This document shows, one piece after another, positions 59,151 through 64,000 of a DNA stretch of 64,000 nt. This DNA is from Rutpela maculata (taxonomy: Eukaryota; Arthropoda; Insecta; Coleoptera; Cerambycidae), in assembly GCA_936432065.2 (NCBI GenBank), contig OW386287.2, positions 496,001 to 560,000 on the forward strand. The letters are read 5' to 3'. The translations under genes were made by a program, and so were the position numbers. The notes under the pieces are model-generated. The model worked only from the letters and a program-made list of their open reading frames with translations, did not search any database and was not told where the DNA came from. The stretch's first letter is position 1. Every line of letters begins with the position of its first letter.

Positions 59151-59740
59151 ATGCCGAGACATAATAATGATTCAAACTCAGATATGAGAGATATGGTTAA
59201 TATTTATTGTCAACTGAATTACAATGGACGTGCTGCGCAACGTGAGTATTTGCGAAAATTTCCAAACAGATTACAACCTGATCGTATTTACGGATGAAGC
59301 TGCATTTACCCGCCAATTCAATTTAAGAAATAATCATTTTTGGGAAATTGAAAATCCTCATATAAAGCGAGAACAATATTTTTAACATGAGTTCAAAATA
59401 AATGTTTGGTGTGGGATCATTGGGGACCGTTTTCTAGGACCATATGAATTGCCAAGAAATTTAAATGGTAACAAGTATTTACATTTTTCACAAAATGATT
59501 TTATTGATATGTTGGATGCACTATCACTGAATTTGAGACAAAATATGTTGTTCATGCAGGATGGTGCTCCGCCACATTTTTCCAATCTAGTCCGAATTTT
59601 TTTTTACCATTTTTCATGAGCGCTGGATTGGTCGTGGTAGTCCGTTTCCTTGGCCAGCACGTAGTCCAGATTTTAACCCATTGAATTTCGGTATATGGGG
59701 CGCAATGAAAAATCTTAACGAACATAAGTAAACGTGTTCA
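59151..59740 (+). pseudogene. Mariner-like transposase remnant with internal deletion
   Basis: It starts MPRHNNDSNSDMRDMVNIYC and continues GRAAQREYLRKFPNR. It then jumps directly to the catalytic domain (VFTDEAAFTRQ, KINVWCGIIG, GPYELPRNLNGNKYLHF, MQDGAPPHF), and after a frameshift SPDFNPLNFGIWGAMKN. The linker between DNA-binding and catalytic domains is missing and there are stops, so it is inactive. The catalytic Asp residues are still visible. Confidence 0.75.
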
Positions 59741-60510
59741 AAATACGATTTCTTACAAAAAAGCTTCTATACATTTTCTCGATTATTCCATTGGTTTTTC
59801 CGGAAAAGCGACTTGAAAAATATGTCTATGTGTTTTTTTATTTTGAATGCAAATATCTCGAAAAGCACGCGATTTTAAGGCTAAATGATCATAAATAAAC
59901 TTATTCAGAATGAGATTTTCTACAAAAAAGCTCCTATACATTTTTCGATTATCCCATTGGTTTTTCCGGAAAAGCTTCTTGAAGAATATATATTTGCTTT
60001 TTCATTTTGACGTGTATATCTCGGAAAGTACGTATTTTTAAGGCTAATGAACATGACTAAACTTGTTCAGAATGTGATTTCTTAAAAAAAAAGGTTCTGT
60101 ATATTTGAGAGACATATACGTCAAAGTGAAAAAAAAACACGAAAAAGCAAATATATATATATTTCTCAAGAAGCTTTTCTGGAAAAACCAATGGGATAAT
60201 CGGAAAACTGTATAGAAGCTTTTTTGCAGGAAATCTCATTCTGAACAAGTTTATTTATGTTTATTTGGCCCTAAAATCGCACACTTTTCGAGATATTTGC
60301 ATTCGAAATAAAAAATACATGAAAAAAACACATATATATATATATTTCAAGTCGCTTTTCCGGAAAAGCCAGTGGGATAATTGGAAAAATGTATAGAAAC
60401 TTTTTTGTAGGAAGTCGTATTCTGAACATGTTTACCTATTTCGTTTAGCCTTAAAAACGCGTACTTTTCGAGATATTATACGTCTAAATGAAAAAAAAAA
60501 AACACGAAAA
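59740..60510. repeat. Palindromic satellite block inside the mariner-like element
   Basis: Units of about 150-160 bp (TTCTTACAAAAAAGCTTCTA, CCATTGGTTTTTCCGGAAAA, ATATCTCGAAAAGCACG) run in one direction to about 60105. They then run in the opposite direction to about 60510, with a centre at GAGACATATACGTCAAAG. The result is a perfect snapback of roughly 370 bp per arm. Confidence 0.75.
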
Positions 60511-61806
60511 AACGTATACATATGTATATTGTATATATCTCAAAAATCATTTCTTTTTTTTTCTGCGCATAAGCAAAACATTGTTCTAAAAGTTGAATAC
60601 TTACTTCGTATGCAGAGAAACTGCTGTTCAGAATTTTTCTCCGCTATTTTCCTAATTTGAGTGGACTATTAATTCTACGTAATGGTGTCAACATTACAAT
60701 TTTTAAATGTCAAAAGTATTGTTGGCATCGGCGTCTACTACGTTAATATTTCTTATAATGATTTATGAGGGTGAATGTTAAAATGCGATTTTCTCGAAAA
60801 CGGTCAATTTCTAAGACTAATGACAAGTATACTTTTTTTCGCTAAAATTAGAATTTTTTAATAGAAAAAGGGATAACGGTTCGGGTAAAAAAAGTTAAGA
60901 GTACATTTACACCTTAAACAATGCTTATGTGGCGCCCTCTAGGATCTACACAAAGAATGGAAGAAGATTTGAATTTTTCATCTCAAAAAAACCCCATTCA
61001 CCAATTTTCACAACAATACTTGAAATACTTCAAAAGTTATATGAGAAAATTAAAAATATAATATTGACTTTAACACCCTGTATCTATGTTAATATCAACT
61101 TTTGTACTGAGGTAAGTTTAGTTAAATCGTAATATTTTAATGTTAGAAACCCACTGTTGCTCTATGGAAAATTACTTACGGACCACCCTGTATATGTCAT
61201 GGACACTGGAGTTGGGCAGGGCGGGGCGCAACGATTGGCCCCCTACTATTTTTATTATTTATTAATGACCTTCCTTCATTTATAATAGAGGGAGAAATCT
61301 TCACATATGTTGACGATACGCCCGTGGTTATAAATACCAGTACAGTATCTAGGAGTTAGATTCAAGGCATATATACTTAATATTTGACAAATTTAAGAAA
61401 TGGTGCCATAAATATTCACTTATTATATAACAGGACTGTATTCGTTCATTTTTCCATTTCAGTACCAAAAACTATTTCTAAAATTAGGTATCTTGAAACA
61501 AGCAACACAACAAAGTTTTAAGGAACTGTCATAGAATCAACACTTGATTTTTTCAGTTATATAGATAGTTTTTGCATATGATGCTTGCGACATTATTTCC
61601 ATTTTCCATATAAAAACACACAAGATTTCTTTTGTGTACCATCTCTGCCACTCACTATTTGTTTACCACATTACCATTTTTCATTTTTTTGCCTAATAGT
61701 ATTATATTTTGTATTCTGTTTCTTTTATACAAATAACTTTTATATTCCTATGTGCACTATTTTTTGGTAAATAAAAAATACATTATTATTATTAATTTCT
61801 TTCCAG

Positions 61807-62144
61807 GTCGTCTGGGTATGCATCCTCTGTCGCAAAAAACAAGAACTGCTAAGTAAGACTGGTCAGTGGATGCTGGGAGGTCCGAATACGGACACGGATA
61901 TTCCCCAGATCCAACAAGCTCCTTCCGACAAACGACCAAAACTGGAGAGGGCGCACTCTGCAGCGGAAAAGGAGAACCAACCTTTGCAGAGGTCCGGCAG
62001 CGTGCTACGAAGACAATACTCGGAGCAGGAACCTCGAGCGCCGTCCTGCGAGAGGTACCAGCAGTACAATGAGGAGGACCCGAGGTTTTATCAGGGAGAA
62101 CTTGAAGGGCTGATGAGGACACATCCGCATCTAGTGCCAAGAAG
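61807..62144 (+). CDS. Rim: Rim coding exon 3: end of zinc finger and polar linker
   Basis: The acceptor is TTCTTTCCAG after an AT-rich tract. The phase-0 junction joins K106 to VVWVCILCRKKQELLSKTGQW, supplying the last two zinc ligands (Cys111, Cys114) and the RIM-typical RKKQELLxKTGxW. Then comes a low-complexity polar linker rich in Ser, Glu, Gln and Arg, about residues 132-195, ending with DPRFYQGELEGLMRTHPHL and VPRR. The donor AG|GTAATT is in phase 2. GC content is clearly above the surrounding intron, as expected for constrained coding sequence. Downstream exons (PDZ, C2A, C2B) are not in the window. The open frames here on the - strand are shadows. Confidence 0.95.
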
Positions 62145-63179
62145 GTAATTGTTAGTTATTTCTACTATTGTCAAAAAATGCCGATTTTTTTGTCTTGAAA
62201 ATCTGGGTCACTAGTAAATTACTCGCTTTCAGCTTTCTTTATTAATTATTTCCAATTAACTTAAGAGGAAATTTCTTGTTTTCGAATTGTTGCTTCTTTT
62301 ACTTACTTTTCAACCACGTTAAAACATTTTAGTTTTGTAACAATAAATGCAAAAATGCAAGAACTTAAACAAGTACCTAAACAAATTTTTAAGAGCAAAA
62401 AAATGCTTAAAATAGGGGAAAATATGTTGTTAAGATATTTAAAAATCTAAATATATAAAGTAAAAAAAATGTTTGTCTACGACTTGATCGCATAATTTCA
62501 TAAGCCTCAAAGATTTAAACAATTTATGTATTTTTGGCCGTTGCGTTGGAACAAATATTTTACTTGAAAGGAAGTGGCTAGTTTTGGTCTAAGCTAAACA
62601 GCGGAAAAAGAACACCATTTTTGATAGCATTTTCCCCGTAGAATGCGATAATGTATTCGATTTTATGGAAAACTGACGGGAAAATGTGGACAAGTTAAGA
62701 AAATACTTGAGAATTTACAAAGTCCTTAGAGATATTCACAAGTTAAACTTTTGAGATCTTATAATATTTTATTCTAGATTATGGTGGTTTATTTTAGTAT
62801 TTTTCTCATAGAATATGATGCTCTACTTCGCTTTGCCGAAAATGTAGAGAAAATGCATAAAAACTCACAAATTCAAGCATGTAATATTCAAAATGTAAAT
62901 TTTTAATATTCAGAGCTTATTACGCTAAATTCAGGTGGTTTCTTGTAGTATTTTTCCCGTGGGATACGAGGGTCTACTCTCTTTTGCAGGAAAATGTTAG
63001 GGAAATGCGAAAAAATGAAGAAAATGTTTAAAAACCCACAAAATCTAGTCAGCATCATTCCCAAGTGAGATATATTAAGAACCGACATTATTAGCTTGAG
63101 ATTATAATACTCTGGATCTTAACTTGTGGTTGTTACAGGCTAATATTTTTAAACATTAAAAAGCACCCCTTTCTAAAAT
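62145..63179 (+). other. Rim: Start of Rim intron 3, with degenerate tandem repeats
   Basis: The donor is GTAATT. From 62600 to 63070 three diverged units of about 150-170 bp repeat: each has ..GTAGTATTTTTCCCGTGGGA.., a TCTACTTCG-type tract and AAAATGT..GGAAATGC. Nothing coding. Confidence 0.5.
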
Positions 63180-63450
63180 CAAGTTGTGAACTCGTTAATA
63201 TATTACTACGTTCCAAGAACACACTTAATCTTATAAAGAAAGCTTTTTCAAATATTTTTGAAAAAACCGAGAGCAAAGCTACTGGTCTATAATTAGATAT
63301 GTCGTGTTAATCACCTTTTTTTGTGGACCGGAATAATAATAGAAGTTTTCAGCTCATCTGGGAATTTACCTTCTTGAAATGATTTGTTCACTAAGTTATT
63401 AACTATTGTTAGAGAAAGTTATTATTAAGTTCTTCTACGTCAGTTTTAGT
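63180..63450 (-). pseudogene. Fragment of jockey-type reverse transcriptase
   Basis: On the - strand NKSFQEGKFPDELKTSIIIP, VHKK and, after a frameshift, SNYRPVALLSVFSKIFEKAF. This is the N-terminal finger region of a LINE RT, related to but distinct from the copy at 51 kb. It is short and broken by stops. Confidence 0.65.
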
Positions 63451-63844
63451 TAGTTAGTTAGCTTTAAACAAAGCGAAAGAATCTCTGGTTCTCTTGAAAT
63501 CGAAAATTTTACACAGAAGTAGGTTTTTGGTAGTAGAAAAACAAAAAAATGGCGTCATACTCGCAAAAATGTTTTATTATGAAAATAACTCTTAAAACAC
63601 CCAAATTAGAAAAAATTTAAGGAAATGAAAATTTAAGGAAGTGAAAATTAAAGACCAGAAAATTATACATAGAAAATATCCCTTACCAAAAATTTCCTAC
63701 ATGCAACCGTAAAATAAGAAACAAGGGTATGGGGCCACGAGCCCCTGAATTAACCTATTTCCGTGCATTTAGGCAAAAAACTTTTTTGAAGAAATTACCG
63801 GATCATAATAATAAAACAAGCTAAAAACGTAGGTACTCTTCGCT

Positions 63845-64000
63845 AATTTATTGAGCTTTTTATGTAATTGTTACACATTCTATAGGATACTCTTCGCAGT
63901 GTTCTTGTAAATAATGTTAGTTTTTAGACATCCTAAATTTTGTGATACCATCTGTGTTGTGAAAAAAATTATATGAAAAAAAAAAAAATAAAAAAAAAAT
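63845..64000 (-). mobile_element. tRNA-SINE body, third copy (cut by window edge)
   Basis: Reverse-complement match to 27610-27780: ATCACAAAATTTAGGATGTC, TAACATTATTTACAAGAACA and TAGAATGTGTAACAATTACA. Its tRNA-like head would lie beyond the right edge of the window. Confidence 0.6.

Larger units (their letters stand above)
58628..61192 (+). mobile_element. 2.57-kb mariner-like element with about 460-bp terminal inverted repeats
   Basis: The ends are TACAGGGTGCTCCGTAAGTA and (inverted) TACAGGGTGGTCCGTAAGTA, flanked by TA. The arms run inward about 460-480 bp (58628-59095 and 60705-61192), sharing GGCGCCACATAAGCATTGTT, CACCCTCATAAATCATTATA and the GCATCGGCG-type tract. The inside contains a transposase remnant followed by a palindromic satellite block. 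Confidence 0.8.
58305..61530 (+). pseudogene. Decayed jockey-type reverse transcriptase, split by a mariner element
   Basis: The left part (58305-58627) still reads in shifting frames as a finger region and AFDFVN, ending VSLDSVTSD. The right part (61193-61530) resumes with MDTGVGQG, then NDLPSFIIEGEIFTYVDDT, covering RT motifs B and C with the YVDD active site, and continues into WCHKYSLI. The join across the inserted element is collinear with an RT but shifted, and there are stops. It is in the same sense as Rim and inactive. Confidence 0.65.
34510..61806 (+). other. Rim: Rim intron 2 (about 27.3 kb)
   Basis: This intron interrupts the zinc finger between its sixth and seventh cysteines. 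The borders are GTATGG and TTCTTTCCAG. It holds mariner, LINE, Helentron-like, CRE-rich and foldback elements, listed separately. Stretches without a recognised element are 34510-35250, 41270-41900, 43610-43740, 44150-44780, 48730-50560, 53880-56560 (apart from a weak TIR near 54490) and 57370-58300. Confidence 0.8.

Noticed and set aside
61757..62148. Open frames on both strands overlapping Rim exon 3
   Set aside because: Only the + frame in phase with exon 2 gives RIM sequence; the others are shadows of GC-rich coding DNA.

Overview
The window is eukaryotic nuclear DNA. It is AT-rich, has GT-AG introns and almost no long open frames, and is crowded with arthropod-type transposons. The one host gene recognised is Rim (Rab3-interacting molecule), so the source is an arthropod, most likely an insect with a large repeat-rich genome. 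The order cannot be fixed from this sequence.

Three coding exons of Rim lie on the + strand and join in frame: exon 1 (13573-13685), exon 2 (34305-34509) and exon 3 (61807-62144). Together they give the first 218 residues: the Rab3-binding helix region, an eight-cysteine FYVE-like zinc finger and a polar linker. The PDZ and C2 domains must lie downstream of the window. Introns 1 and 2 are about 20.6 and 27.3 kb. The zinc finger is itself split by intron 2. A CpG-richer promoter and leader region with three short upstream ORFs precedes exon 1.

Nearly everything else is mobile DNA, in the 13 kb upstream of the gene or in its introns. Five or six hAT-type MITEs have 8-bp target-site duplications (1805-1960, 2326-2637, 7836-8687, 8714-9078, 24715-25040, 29779-30279). 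Two mariner-like elements carry broken transposases; the one at 58628-61192 has TIRs of about 460 bp and sits inside a decayed jockey-type reverse transcriptase. A 5'-truncated jockey-like LINE keeps a 438-codon open frame on the - strand (50902-52218). Helentron/DINE-1-like elements occur near 37.6, 47.6-48.7 and 52.3 kb. Possible SINEs include one 5S-rRNA-like and a tRNA-derived family interrupted by a LINE. A long-TIR element (9128-10610) carries the remnant of a CXC-like cysteine-rich protein.

A striking feature is the number of foldback elements with arms of 100 to 700 bp, many with internal tandem repeats (16.1-18.1, 19.1-19.8, 21-22.3, 22.7-23.7, 30.9-32.5, 33.4-34.2, 37.4-41.3, 45.3-46.4, 56.6-57.4 kb). 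Those inside Rim introns would be transcribed as long hairpins in the pre-mRNA. One nested element (39292-40011) is packed with TGACGTCA sites and also holds a tRNA-like promoter. Repeat boundaries were read by eye from inverted ends, duplications and repeated blocks. Family names are inferences unless a coding motif or a target duplication is cited.
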